Notes under the pieces: model-generated | Told to the model about the DNA's origin: nothing | What the model saw: only the letters and a program-made list of their open reading frames with translations | The model's database searches: none | Shown: positions 46,891 through 58,000 of the stretch, one piece after another | How positions within the stretch are numbered: position 1 is the first letter of the stretch | Layout of the letters: each line of letters opens with the position of its first letter | Translations under genes and position numbers: made by a program | NCBI GenBank assembly: GCA_029641185.1 | Contig: JAPWGK010000002.1 | Location: forward strand, 1,550,001 to 1,614,000 | Reading direction: 5' to 3' | Source: Pseudofabraea citricarpa | Taxonomy: Eukaryota; Ascomycota; Leotiomycetes; Helotiales; Dermateaceae | Length of the DNA: 64,000 bases

Positions 46891-47580
46891 TCTCAGGTGG
46901 CTCTCTCCCAGATGGCTCTCTTCCCAGATGGCTCTCCTCCCAGATGGCTCTCTCCCAGATGGCTCTCTCCCAGATGGCTCTCTTCCCAGATGGCTCTCCT
47001 CCCAGGTGGATCTCTCCCAGGTGGCTCTCTTCCCAGATGGCTCTCCTCCCAGGTGGATCTCTCCCAGGTGGCTCTCTTCCCAGGTGGCTCTCTTCCCAGG
47101 TGGATCTCTCTTAAGTGGCTCTCTTAAGTGGCTCTCTTCCCAGATGGCTCTCCTCCCAGGTGGATCTCTCCCAGGTGGCTCTCTTCCCAGGTGGCTCTCT
47201 TCCCAGGTGGATCTCTCTTAAGTGGCTCTCTTAAGTGGCTCTCTTCTTAAGTGGCTCTCTTCTCAAGTGGCTCTCTCCACTGGTGACTCTCTTCTCAAGT
47301 GGCTCTCTCCACTGGTGACTCTCTTCTCAAGTGGCTCTCTCCACTGGTGACTCTCTTCTCAAGTGGCTCTCTCCACTGGTGCTCTCTTCTCAAGTGGCTC
47401 TCTCCACTGGTGCTCTCTTCTCAAGTGGCTCTCTTCCCAGGTGGCTCTCTCCTCAGGACCCAGGTGGCTCTCTCCCCAGGACCCAGGTGGCTCTCTCCCC
47501 AGGACCCAGGTGGCTCTCTCCTCAGGACCCAGGTGGCTCTCCTCCCCAGTGGCTCTCTTCCCCAGTGGCTCTCTTTCCGC
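46891..47580 (+). repeat. modular minisatellite array with TGGCTCTC core
   Basis: By hand count about 32 copies of TGGCTCTC and five of TGGATCTC occur between 46898 and 47573. Subarrays differ in spacer: CCCAGA/CCCAGG spacers (46891-47110 and 47137-47212), TTAAG spacers (about 47110-47140 and 47215-47255), TCTCAAG...CCACTGGTG spacers of about 30 bp (47255-47440), CAGGACCCAG spacers (47440-47545) and CCCCAG spacers (47545-47575). Unit lengths are not multiples of three and shift all frames, so it is not a coding repeat. Confidence 0.92.
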
Positions 47581-47589
47581 ATGCCTGTG

Positions 47590-47669
47590 TTCATGCTCAT
47601 GCTCGTGTTCATGTTCATGCTCGTGTTCATGTTCATGCTCGTGTTCATGTTCATGCTCGTGTTCATGCT
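47590..47669 (+). repeat. 18-bp tandem array (CATGCTCGTGTTCATGTT)
   Basis: About four and a half tandem copies directly follow the TGGCTCTC array. Read on the minus strand the array encodes alternating His-Glu in one frame. Confidence 0.9.
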
Positions 47670-49113
47670 TATATTTGTATAGGGATCTCATATATTGTGA
47701 CTCTTCTCTGTGGCTGTTATTGGTGGTGGAGTAACGGAGGGGGAAAAAGAGGAGGAAAAAGAGGAGGTAGCAGTAGTCATGGTAGTAGCAGAATGGGAGA
47801 AGGAAACGGAGGAGCAAGATAAGGGTTAAAGAGGAGGTATAAAGAGTAGGAGGAAGAGAGGCCAAGGATTAAAAACGGCTTTCTTACATGTGTCAGAAAA
47901 AGTAGATTCAGTTCAGTACTGAATAAAATGAAACATCACTTCAGTTAATTTCCTGGACAACTGTGTATGCCAGTTTGATATTCCTAGGCTGGCCCGAGCC
48001 TCTCACACCCTTTATAGTATCTCAAAACCACAAGATATTCTCCCCTACAACTGTGGTTACATGATTATTTATACCACGTTATAATCAATTCCTGTGATGA
48101 ACAAACAGGTGTTTATGGCCGAGTATGTGTAGATTATGAATGAATCTTTACTCGAACTTTGTGCATTGATATATAAAGATATTAGATTTGAATGTGGAGT
48201 TATTTTGCATGATAAGACACATGGTGTGATGACTCCCTCGGTCGCTAACAGAATGAGGATGTAGCTACGCCTATCTCGCTTAACTTAATTACCAAGTACC
48301 GTGTAGATCGAAGTAGAGGTTTAGTCCATGTGGCGAAAGAGCACAGGATATAACCCTCAAACACCTTGCTTTTGGATAAGCTAGAAGAGAATTTGATATC
48401 AGTGGTTAAGGGCAGGAAGGACAGAAGAGGTAGAATTCTAGCTATTGGTACTTTGGCGTGGACCTAAAAAGCAATGCTCAGGTAGCTATTATTACCATAT
48501 CATCACGCCGATTGAACGACGTTGGGCTGCTTCAGACGCTAGAAATGGGCAACATCGTGCCGGAAAGCCTGGGTGTTGTTCAAAGTTAGCTACTTTCACT
48601 ATAGCTAGGTACCTATAGAGTACCAGGGGTTAGATGAAATCCAGGTCAAATTAAGGCCCTTGGACATTTTCTATCAACAAATACTCCGGCTCGGCGAGTT
48701 AATAGACAGACTATACTTCTAAGCATCGGTTTTTCTGCCCCTCTGCTTCAGCCTCAGCCTCACCAATTGCTCCCTCTATATCCATTCAGCGACCTTGTGC
48801 TGCGATGAAGATCTGGTCGTACATGCGATGCAACAAGGCGCAGAAGCTACTGTTATTACTTCTCGGGCGATCCCTTTGCATCTTTTTCTCTTTAGAATGT
48901 CTTTTTCATAAGTATTGTGTTGGCTTCTTCTCTCTTGTATAACCGGCTCACAGAAGGGGTTTGAAAATTCAGACCCGAGAACAAATGAACGCCGGCCACA
49001 GAGAGTGCCTCTCGTTAGCTGCAGAGACTCAGTTGGCTCCGTTTACATCAGTTGCCTCATGGGATTTGAAGAAGCCGAACTTGTGAAAATACCGAGATCC
49101 TGTCTGTCTTGTA
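47670..49113. other. 1.4-kb AT-rich stretch between two tandem arrays
   Basis: No gene, RNA or clear transposon end found. A 7-bp direct repeat TTACATG occurs at 47884-47890 and 48057-48063. Confidence 0.45.
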
Positions 49114-49695
49114 TGCAGAGAAGAAATAAGTCAAGCGACGGTGCAGATATGCAACAAAACAATAGATATAACTTCACCCATCAGTCTTCGTCCAGTGACA
49201 TATGAAGAACAAATAAGTCAAGCGACGGGGTCAGACGTGCAACAAAACATTAGATATAGCTTCATACTTCAGTCTTCGTTCAGTGATATATGAAGAAGAA
49301 ATAAGTCAAGCGACGGGGTCAGACGTGCAACAAAACATTAGATATAGCTTCACACTTCAGTCTTCGTTCAGTGATATATGAAGAAGAAATAAGTCAAACG
49401 ACGGGGTCAGACGTGCAACAAAATATTAGATATAGCTTCACACTTCAGTCTTCGTCCAGTGATATATGAAGAATAAATAAGTCAAGCGACGGGGTCAGAC
49501 GTGCAACAAAACGGTAGAAACATAGCTTCACCCTTCAGTCTTCGTTCAGTGATATATGAAGAAGAAATAAGTCTAGCGACGGGGTCAGACGTGCAACAAA
49601 ACGGTAGAAACATAGCTTCACACTTCAGTCTTCGTCCAGTGACATACCTATGAAGAACAAATAAGTCTAGCGACGGGTCAGACGTGCGTTGTAGA
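49114..49695 (+). repeat. 88-bp tandem satellite, seven copies
   Basis: The marker TAAGTCAAGCG (TAAGTCTAGCG in the last two copies) recurs at 49127, 49214, 49302, 49390, 49478, 49568 and 49662, i.e. spacings of 87, 88, 88, 88, 90 and 94 bp. Each unit also carries GACGTGCAACAAAAC, TAGATATAGCTTCA and CTTCAGTCTTCGT(T/C)CAGTGA. The outer copies are the most diverged; copies 2 to 5 are nearly identical. The unit has stops in its frames and is not coding. Confidence 0.95.
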
Positions 49696-50068
49696 GCTTT
49701 AGGCTTATTACTATCAACCCAGAATGCCTTGATAGATGCCGTCGAATCCTGAAGCCTGGGAAAATCTTGCTGGCAACCTCAGCAGCTCCATCCAGCATTG
49801 CTGTTAACAACCTTGACGTGAGGATGTTCCATCTCTGGGCGGAGTCACTAGCAGAATTAAACTACACAGGCAAGGAGGCCAAGTTGTACCAAAGAATAAT
49901 TTTCCTCGTGCTTATTACAATATACATATATATAACTATTTTTACAACCCGGTCCGGTGTGACCAACCGACCGACCGACCAACCATGGCCAATGAGGCAC
50001 CTAAGGTTCCTAGAAAGAAGGGCGCCCCTAGCCGAACATCATCATCTTATCATCAGCACCATATTCCC
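49696..50068. other. spacer between the satellite and the PXA-PX gene
   Basis: Should hold the 3' UTR of the minus-strand PXA-PX gene. A CCGACCGACCGACCAACC run lies near 49964-49984. No gene called. Confidence 0.5.
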
Positions 50069-53000
50069 TTAATGTGTCACAGCTCGGACGCTCTGTAGCA
50101 GCAAGCCGAATATCAGACCCCGTGCGACCTCCTCGACTTGCAAGCAGTCGAATATCTTTCCCATAGCCTCCCCAGTTGCCGCCTGTCCCATAACTCCCGT
50201 AAGTGCAGCCGGCACGCCTCGCTCGACCAAGAGCTTCCGTGCTTTGATCCGCAGCCGTTCTTTTTCTTCCATCGTCATCTCTGCTGGCCAGGTCTTCAAT
50301 TCTTCCTCCGTCGGAAGGCTGTTCTCCCGGAGTTTGCGAAGATTCTTGGCAATCCCTGTGTCAGATGTATTGGAAGCGATCACATCGTTCTGGATCAGGG
50401 ATTGGATTGAAGATAACGAAGGATTTCCAGGACGAAGTAGGAATGTTTTGGCTGCAGTAAGTAGAGTGCGTCGGATGTTCCAGGCCGAGGAAAGGGTGTA
50501 AAGCTCGGTGATAACAGCAAACATAAGCTCGACCGCAACTCTTGTCTCCTGCTCTGACAGTGGGGTCGCTTCTTTTCTTGGCTTGCGAGATGGGGTGGCG
50601 GGCACAGACTGCTGTCTGGGTATTGAGAGGGATGGTCTCCCGGGCGATTGTTGCGAAGGTGCTGTACTAGTAGACGTTCTAGTTGTAGGGGCACTACTCT
50701 CGTTTCGTGAGTGATTAGTTGAAGAGTCTTCATTCGAATAACCGTAGTCATCGGCAATATCGCTGGGTGGTGGCGGAAGAGTCATCTCATTCACCACTCC
50801 GTGCACAGGCGACGAGAGAGGTGTCACTTTGGAGGGTGCGCGACTTTGATCTCGACTGTGAGTAGCACTACGACGACCACTGAATGAAGATCTTGCTGAA
50901 GCAGGTGGCTGCTCGTGCTCATCTTCCGCAATTGAGTTGTAACTTGGTCTGCGCTCCATAGGTGGAATCATTCCTGGTTGTGTTTGAATAATCGGTGGTG
51001 TTCGCAGACTATCCTCACTGGCTCGGCCTTTTTTGGAGCCACTGATAGAACCCATGCTATCAATCCTGGGCAGGGTTGATGTGGAAGATCGGCCGGCAGT
51101 ATGCATAGTGAGATTGTTTGCGCTCCCATTTGCTTTCTTCTGGCCCAGTGAGCCTATGTTATTGAAGACCCCAGTAACACCACCAAGAACAACTTTGCCG
51201 CCTTCCGCTGCACCTTTTGGTGCTGCTGTGAGCACATCTAACATACCCTTCCCCATAGTTTCAAAAGCCGAAGGAGTCGGCCATCCAAATCCAGACTTGT
51301 TGCCGGAGCCCGAAGACTGCATTTGTCCTTGATCTTTTTCGAGAAAGCGTTTCATTCCTTCGCTCTCCGCAAGTGGTTGATACCAACATGCATCTCGTAA
51401 ATATCGTTCCAGTTCTCCCCGTAGAGATGGTTTGGTATGTTCTTTCCAACTTGGAAGTGCGTTATGTTGTTCTGTGAAAGCAGTAACTCCAGAGATAGCT
51501 GCTATCCGCCTTAGAACCTCGTGTAAGGTTTCAAAATCCCCATATCTCCTGACTATCATCCACCCTGGATGCTGTGATGATTCAGGCTCGATCTGGACTA
51601 GGTAGTCTCCATTTGGCTTGCTTCGTAGTCGCCCTTTGTCAGCAGGTGTCGAGTCATCATGAATTATTATATTGGCATTATGTAGCGTTAAAGGATACGA
51701 CTTCGGCCGAGTAGGAGTTGCACCAGGCTGCAATGCTACTGGAACTGTAGGGGGAATGATTTGGTCAAAGCTTGTGAAAGGTGGTGATGATGACTTGATA
51801 GACGAAGGCGACATGTTTGGATTAGCCGACCTGGGAGATATTGGCGATTGCATATCCTCATCAACGGAGCCCTTGCGTGCAGCATCATGCTTTGGATACG
51901 ACTCCTTGATAGGGCTCTGCAGGGTAGCCAGTGATGTGGAATCCCTAGAGTTGGACTTTACTGGCTGAACCTTTTGCGTTCCTACTTCAACTGAATTCCT
52001 TATCTCTTCTGAGGGGCTAATATTGCCATTTGGTTTCTTCTTTTCTTCCTCAGCAACTATGTGATATCAGTTATTTGCTCTTTGTGTTTCTCAGTGCAGG
52101 ATTTGACTTACTTAGTTGACTGAGTCTCTTTGCTTCATTCATAGCCTAGACACCAATTAGATAAGAAACGAACAGAGTCACAGAATAGCATACCTCTTCC
52201 ATGGCCTCTTCGGCTTTGCTCAACCGTTTCTTATGTTTCTTTACTTCTTGTTCTTTCTTCTTTTCCTCTTTTGGAAGTCCTATGGTTCCGATGTTGCCAT
52301 CAAATCCGTCGAAGGCGCTGCTAAACCCGCTTCCACCAGCCACACCTGCATCTATAGCCTGGCTGATGTCAGGCTCCCCTTCTTCTAGTAGATAGACAAT
52401 CCATCCATTGATCCATTCGGGCTTTGAGCAACTTTTGAGTGTCATCTCCAAAATCACGCCAGCCAAAATCTCTCTCAAGAATATCCTTGCTGGATCACAC
52501 TCATAAGCGGGCTTCTCCAAGAAATTCTGCAGAATGTCTTCGGCGATCATTTTGAACTTTCGAGTGTGCTGCTTCTCATTCAGCACATTGGCAAGGTTCG
52601 AGTCCGGATTTGTCGACAGATATGTGTTGACAGCTTCTGCCGGTGACATGTTCGCGCTCTGGGGCACAGACAACGCACTGGATAGTTCATTCAGAAAGAC
52701 TATGATAATCGAGGAAGAGTTGGTAAGAAAATCCAAGAAGGTGTCTGCGGGTCGCTTTCGGGATAGATGCTGTGAAATAGAAAGGATGAACTTGGTCAAG
52801 GTCTTTCGCGATGCTGCTGGGAAGAGGTTCTCCTGTGGTAGGACCGGGCCATACCACCATTTGACATAGTCCCGGATGACAGCGTCTACAAGGTCGTTCA
52901 ATGCTGAAGCTGTCTCGGGCCTGAAGCCATCAAAGCTATCTGCAACCGCATCATGCTCAGGATCCAGATCGTCCTCCACCGCGCGTAATTTCTCCTGGTC

Positions 53001-53351
53001 CCTCCAATCTAATATTCTCCTGACCACATCGAGGCCCTTCTCTCTGCGCGCATCTTCTGGAGTCCCTACCAAAGTGCTCTGCCCTTCCCACGACGCATGT
53101 AGAAGAATCCCCCCAAACGCCCCAATCAGTATAAGTCCCACCCTCCCGAGGACCAGATATGTGCAGGCTGCAAGACCAACAGCAATGCCCCCGATGGTTT
53201 CCTTGGAGGCCGTGGCCATAAAGTCTAGTGCGCGCGTAGTCAAATCTTCATCGGGTCCGGAGTTCGAAGCTGCTGGCTTCAGAGTCCCTTCATCCAGGAT
53301 TGCGACCTGGGCATCGCCCTGGCTCATCTCTCCACCGTTTACTTCGTTCAT
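50069..53351 (-). CDS. PXA-PX-nexin C domain membrane sorting nexin
   Basis: Exons on the minus strand are 52194-53351, 52112-52145 and 50069-52056, giving 1059 aa. The middle exon is only 34 nt, joined in phases 0 and 1. A hydrophobic hairpin lies near residues 50-85 (GGIAVGLAACTYLVLGRVGL then ILIGAFGGILLH). A PXA domain (about 120-330) contains NDLVDAVIRDYVKWWYGPV, LRKLTKFILSISQHL-like helices and FLREILAGVILEMTL. After a coiled KK/EE stretch and a disordered linker comes a PX domain with DYLVQIEPESSQHPGWMIVR, RRYGDFETLHEVLRRI and LRGELERYLRDACW. The C-terminal nexin-C domain has AVELMFAVITELYTLSSAWN. No RGS domain is seen, unlike Mdm1/SNX13. PX domains bind PI3P; such proteins tether ER to endosome or vacuole membranes (family inference). 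Confidence 0.87.
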
Positions 53352-53970
53352 AATGTCAACATGCGCAGGCGCATTCTGCCAGGGGATTCTGTCCGAGGCG
53401 CCAATGGTCGAGGTAGTCTTTGTTATTGAGGTCCCGTTGCGGTATCAAAAGAGCTGGATTTGGATTACGACAGGTGCACAGAGCGCGTTCCGGCTGGCTG
53501 AAGGGCACAAAGAGAGCGACGAGGAGAAGCAGAAAGGCAAAAAATCACGCAGCGAAAGGACAAGTTGTCTTGCGACAGGAACCGAGTTGAGTAATAAGAT
53601 ACGGTACAGCAACTGCGAGTGTCAAAAGACTGGTGAAACCGTGAAACAGGCCGCAAGGTGCAAGGTGCAAGTTGCAAGTGGTTGAGCGGAGCAACCCCTG
53701 GGCTGAAGCTGATGGGGGCCCAAGGCCTGTAAGGTCAGAGATTGTGGCCCCTTAAATAGAATCACAGCGCTGTACGGACTGTAGATCGTAGTTAGAGTTC
53801 ACTTTCTCCACGTCTCGCTTTCGGTCAATCGCGTCCGCTCGTTTGTCGCGCTGCTTCTCTCGCGTCATCTCATCTTGGCCGTGAGGAGCTCCGAACTGCA
53901 ACTGTGCAACTGCAACAGATAAAAACCTCTACGAGATCGACTCCTGCAGCAGATCAGCAGATCAGCAAAT
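53352..53970. promoter_or_regulatory. divergent promoter region of PXA-PX gene and SUB1
   Basis: 619 nt between oppositely oriented starts. A GTGCAAGGTGCAAGTTGCAAG-like short repeat lies near 53655-53675, and CAACTGCAACTGTGCAACTGCAAC near 53892-53920. No gene is seen. Confidence 0.5.
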
Positions 53971-54652
53971 ATGGTCAGAGCAAGAAAGCGCAGCATTGAC
54001 GAGGTTGATGACTATGAGGTATGTATGCTATAGGAACACCACCCTTCTCGTCGAGCCGTCTCTAACATATACTGCACGTACAGAGTGATGGTGGATTCGT
54101 CTCCAACGACGACGGAAAAGTAAGGAGCGCGCCAAAGTCCAAGAAGCCGAAGAAAGAGGCTGCAAAAAGCTCCAGCGGCGAAGCAAAGGATGACGACGGC
54201 AATCCCTTCTGGCAGGTTAGTTGCCCATGCTCAGCATGCGCAAAATCCTAGCTCACAAAGCCACCATTTAGCTCTCGTCCGGGCGCAACCAGCGACGCGT
54301 GGGAGTATCTGAATTCAAGAAGACCCAGATGGTGAACATCAGAGAGTACTATGAGAAGGATGAGAAGTATCTCCCGGGCAAGAAGGTACGTCTTCCGCAG
54401 GCCATTATATGCACTGACTGTAAAGGCTGACATGACCAGGGCATCTCCTTGAATATCGAGCAGTATACCGAACTCCTCAAAGCGATTCCGAAGATCAATG
54501 CCAGACTACGCAGCATGGGAGTCGAAGTAGAGGACACTGCGACTGGTGTAAAAGAAGACTCTGAATCTGAAGTTGAAGCCAAGCCTTTGAAGAAGGTTCG
54601 GGCCAAAAAGGAGAAGGCCAATATTGAGGCCACAAGTGACGAGGAGGAGTGA
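53971..54652 (+). CDS. SUB1: transcriptional coactivator Sub1/PC4
   Basis: Exons 53971-54018, 54084-54215, 54272-54385 and 54440-54652, all phase 0, give 168 aa. A basic/acidic N-terminus (MVRARKRSIDEVDDYESDGG) leads to the PC4 single-stranded-DNA binding domain: FWQLSSGRNQRRVGVSEFKK, MVNIREYYEKDEKYLPGKKG, ISLNIEQYTELLKAIPKINA (about residues 58-126). The tail is acidic with Lys patches. The family binds ssDNA and aids RNA polymerase II and III initiation and mRNA 3' processing. An ATG in optimal context at 53971 is followed by an early intron, typical for this gene. Confidence 0.95.
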
Positions 54653-55079
54653 GATATATCTTCAGGACAAAGCAGTTATGACTTCTCAGGGCGTTTGGTG
54701 TTTTTATGTATGAGATACCATGAAACTTTTTTTTTCTTTTTTAAAAAAAATACGGTTAGCTACCTAGTAGGCCAAGAGCACATACCTAATAAACTACATA
54801 TACTCTGGAATTTGTCTCAGATTTCATGCGTTGGTCAATCATCTATCCTAGAACGGTGACGTATGCTCTACGAGTTGGTCGTAGCGTTGGGGAGCCTCCA
54901 TACACTTTAGAGCCTTTGAATTGCACTGTGTTTTTATCATTTACACAAAGTATCTATATGTCTTAAAATTCCAACCGCATGGCTTTATCTGAATTCTAGT
55001 ATTATAGGTGCTAATGCAGGACTTATGTAAAGTATTTTGGCGGAGTTATTCTACACGCCTTTCCTTTCTAATATTGTTC
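54653..55079. other. convergent 3' intergenic region, SUB1 and OXP1
   Basis: Contains T- and A-runs (54728-54750) and CCTAATAAAC near 54786. It should hold two 3' UTRs. No gene is seen. Confidence 0.5.
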
Positions 55080-58000
55080 TTATGCTTGGAGTGCCATTTC
55101 TTCACGGCTTGCATGGCTACCTCCTCGCCATGCGTGCTTTGGATCTTGAATCCTCGCCTTCTCCTCCTTTCTGTCGCCTACTTTGCCCCAACCACCGCCA
55201 CCAGGTGTGCAGATAATGATTCGTTCCCCAGCCTGCATGGCGGCAGTATTCTTGCCTCCCATGTTGATGCGTCTTTCCTCGAACACAGCATCTTCCAACT
55301 TGTCGCTTGATCCATTCAACATCTTGTCTGACCTCTCCGGGTTCGATGTCTCCACTTTACGCACCCAGATGTTAAGTCCGCATTGAGCATCTTCGCCCCC
55401 TTCGAGCCCATAAGGATGGTATACCCGACGTTCACTCAGTATGGACACCTGAACTGGAATACGGAATTCGATATCCCTTATCACACCATCGCCGCCTCTG
55501 TGTTTTCCTGCCCCGCCAGATCCAGCTCGCAACGAGAACTCCCGTAAAAGAACAGGATATCTTCGCTCAAAAACTTCAGCATCTGTGATGCGCGTGTTGG
55601 TCATATGTGTATGAACACCATTTGTGCCATCCCAATCCCGACCAGCGCCACTACCTCCAGCGATTGTTTCGTAGTATCCAAAGCCTTTGACACTTTTCGT
55701 GCCCTCGACGTTTCCTCCAAATCCAAAAGTCAGGTTGTTACAATCTCCCTGGCTTGCTGCGCAAGCTTGGAAAGCCTTGAGGATAACATCAGTAACTCTT
55801 TGGCTGGTCAATACATTTCCACCAACAACCGCTGCCTTGTCTGATGGCGATAGGAAAGATTTTGGTGGAATAAGAACTTTAATGGGTTTGAGACAACCTT
55901 GGTTCAGAGGGATGTCTTCAGAGATAAGACACCGCAGACAATAGATAATAGCACTGTAAGTGACGGCCTGAGGCGCGTTTGTATTGCCTGACCATGTGTT
56001 AGAAGAAGTTACTTGTAGATCAGGGGTACTATTACCGTAGACTTCTGGCCCAGTCCCAGCAAAATCAAACACAGCTTCACCTTTCTCTGCATCGATGGTG
56101 ATTTTCAGCTTGATAGGGCTGCCATCGTCCATGTAATCGACCGCCGACAAATCCTGACCCTCAAATCGTTTGCTTACCTCTTTGAGGAGGTTTCTCACAC
56201 TCAGCTCGGCATTTTTCTGGATGCTGACCATATAAAAATCTACAGTTTCCTCGCCATATTCTTCAATCAAAGCTGATATCAGGTTGATCCCCTTCATATT
56301 GCTAGAAATTTGGGCTTTTAGGTCGGAGATATTATCTGCCAAACAACGAGTTCCACTGCAGCCAGGATATTTTGCAGGATCATTCAGTAGAAGTTCTGTA
56401 ATCCGATCCTCGTTGAATCGACCCGCACTTACCAGCTTTTCGGATTTGATGGCAGCACCCTCTTGGTAGAGCTCGCGTGAATGAGGCGGCATACTTCCAG
56501 GTAGAATGCCACCTATATCAGCGTGATGTGCTCTAGAAGCAACGTAAAAGACAATCTTGTCACCAGCCGCATTGAAGGCCGGTGTAATCACAGTGATATC
56601 AGGTAAATGAGTTCCACCATACTCGGGATGATTAGAGACGATAACGTCACCTTTGACTAGTTTTCCTCGCCAAATTTCAGCTTGTCTTTTTACGCAAGTT
56701 GACATGGAACCTAAATGAACCGGAAGATGCGGGGCATTGGCGACTAATCCACCTGTGTTGTCAAAAAGCGCACACGAATAATCAAGTCTCTCTTTGACGT
56801 TCGTGCTGACACTTGTTTTCTGAAGAGCTCGACCCATCTGCTCTGCTATAGCCATGAAACGATGTGCAAAAATGCTAAGCATTATGGGATCAATGTCTTT
56901 CTCTGTTTCTTTAGGAGATGATCTAGGTAGAATTGGTTAGTATAATCTATAAATCCAAGAAACCTAGACTTACCCATCCTTGCTGTCTGTGTCCCCAATA
57001 TTAATGACAACATGTGTCTCTATGATAAGTGCTGTGGCACTAGGCGTAACGACGATCGTCTGAGTTCCATCGGCAAGAATTGCTGGCCCTTTGAGTCTAT
57101 CACCGACATTGAGATCTTCCAGCTTGTAAATTGGTGTATCGACCCTTCCTCCTTCGAAATAAACCTTGGATCGGCCATATTCCTTGGATCCCTGTGCGAC
57201 ATCCTTCGGCTGAATGATGTTAAGCTGCTCATCGACAGTTTTGTCGAGACCCTCAAAACTCTTGCCAATTCCTCGCACCCTTACATCGTCGACAATGATA
57301 TCACGGTCTGGGAGGGTGAATCCAAATTCTTGTTGATGCTGCTTGACGAACGCCTTGCCAAATGCCCAATCATCACCATCGTATTCTGCTTCTACCTCAT
57401 CTTTCTCGGGCTTCACAACCATTAGTGCAGATTCTGTACCCCGATATCTCATGTTCAAGTATTCTTCAAATACTATAGAGTCGTCCTCAAATCCTTGGTC
57501 CTTGAGAGCTTCCTTTGATTTGGCCCTCAATTCATCTACTTTCGTTTTCAATGACTCACGTACTTCGCCATCATCGACCCAGACTTTCGATTCCGGCTCT
57601 TGACGCTCATCCACAACATCTGCAAGTGCCATACCATAGGCTGACAAGACCGAGGAGTACCGATGTACTAGAATTTGCCGGATTCCAAGACGCTCAGCAA
57701 TAGCAACAGCATGCTGACCACCGGCACCACCAAATGTTGCCAACCGATGTTTAGATGTATCATGACCTTTGGCTTCGGTCAAGGATCTAATTGGTCGAGT
57801 CATTGTCTCGTTGGCAACTGTCAGAAAGCCATAAGCCACCTCATCGGCTGTCATGTTCTTCCCGTTCTCCTTGTTGATCTGCTCGGTTAACTCCTGAAGT
57901 AGCCTTTCGCTCGCTTGAACATCTAGACCTTCATTTTCATTCTTGCCGAATATTTTTGGGAAGAAGTCTGGTAATAGTCGTCCTAAGAATAGGTTGGCAT

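Noticed and set aside
46875..47682. Several overlapping plus-strand open frames of 76-127 codons translating as repeated ALSQMALFPDGSPPRWLS-type peptides
   Set aside because: They are translations of the TGGCTCTC minisatellite in all three frames. Unit lengths shift the frame, so none is a stable coding sequence.
47884..48063. Possible solo LTR: a segment starting TGTCAG between two TTACATG direct repeats
   Set aside because: No matching inverted TG...CA ends at the repeat borders and only a 7-bp flanking match. This can occur by chance in AT-rich DNA.
49114..49695. CRISPR-like look of regularly spaced repeats
   Set aside because: The 88-bp copies are head-to-tail with no unique spacers, and the genome is clearly eukaryotic. 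It is a tandem satellite.
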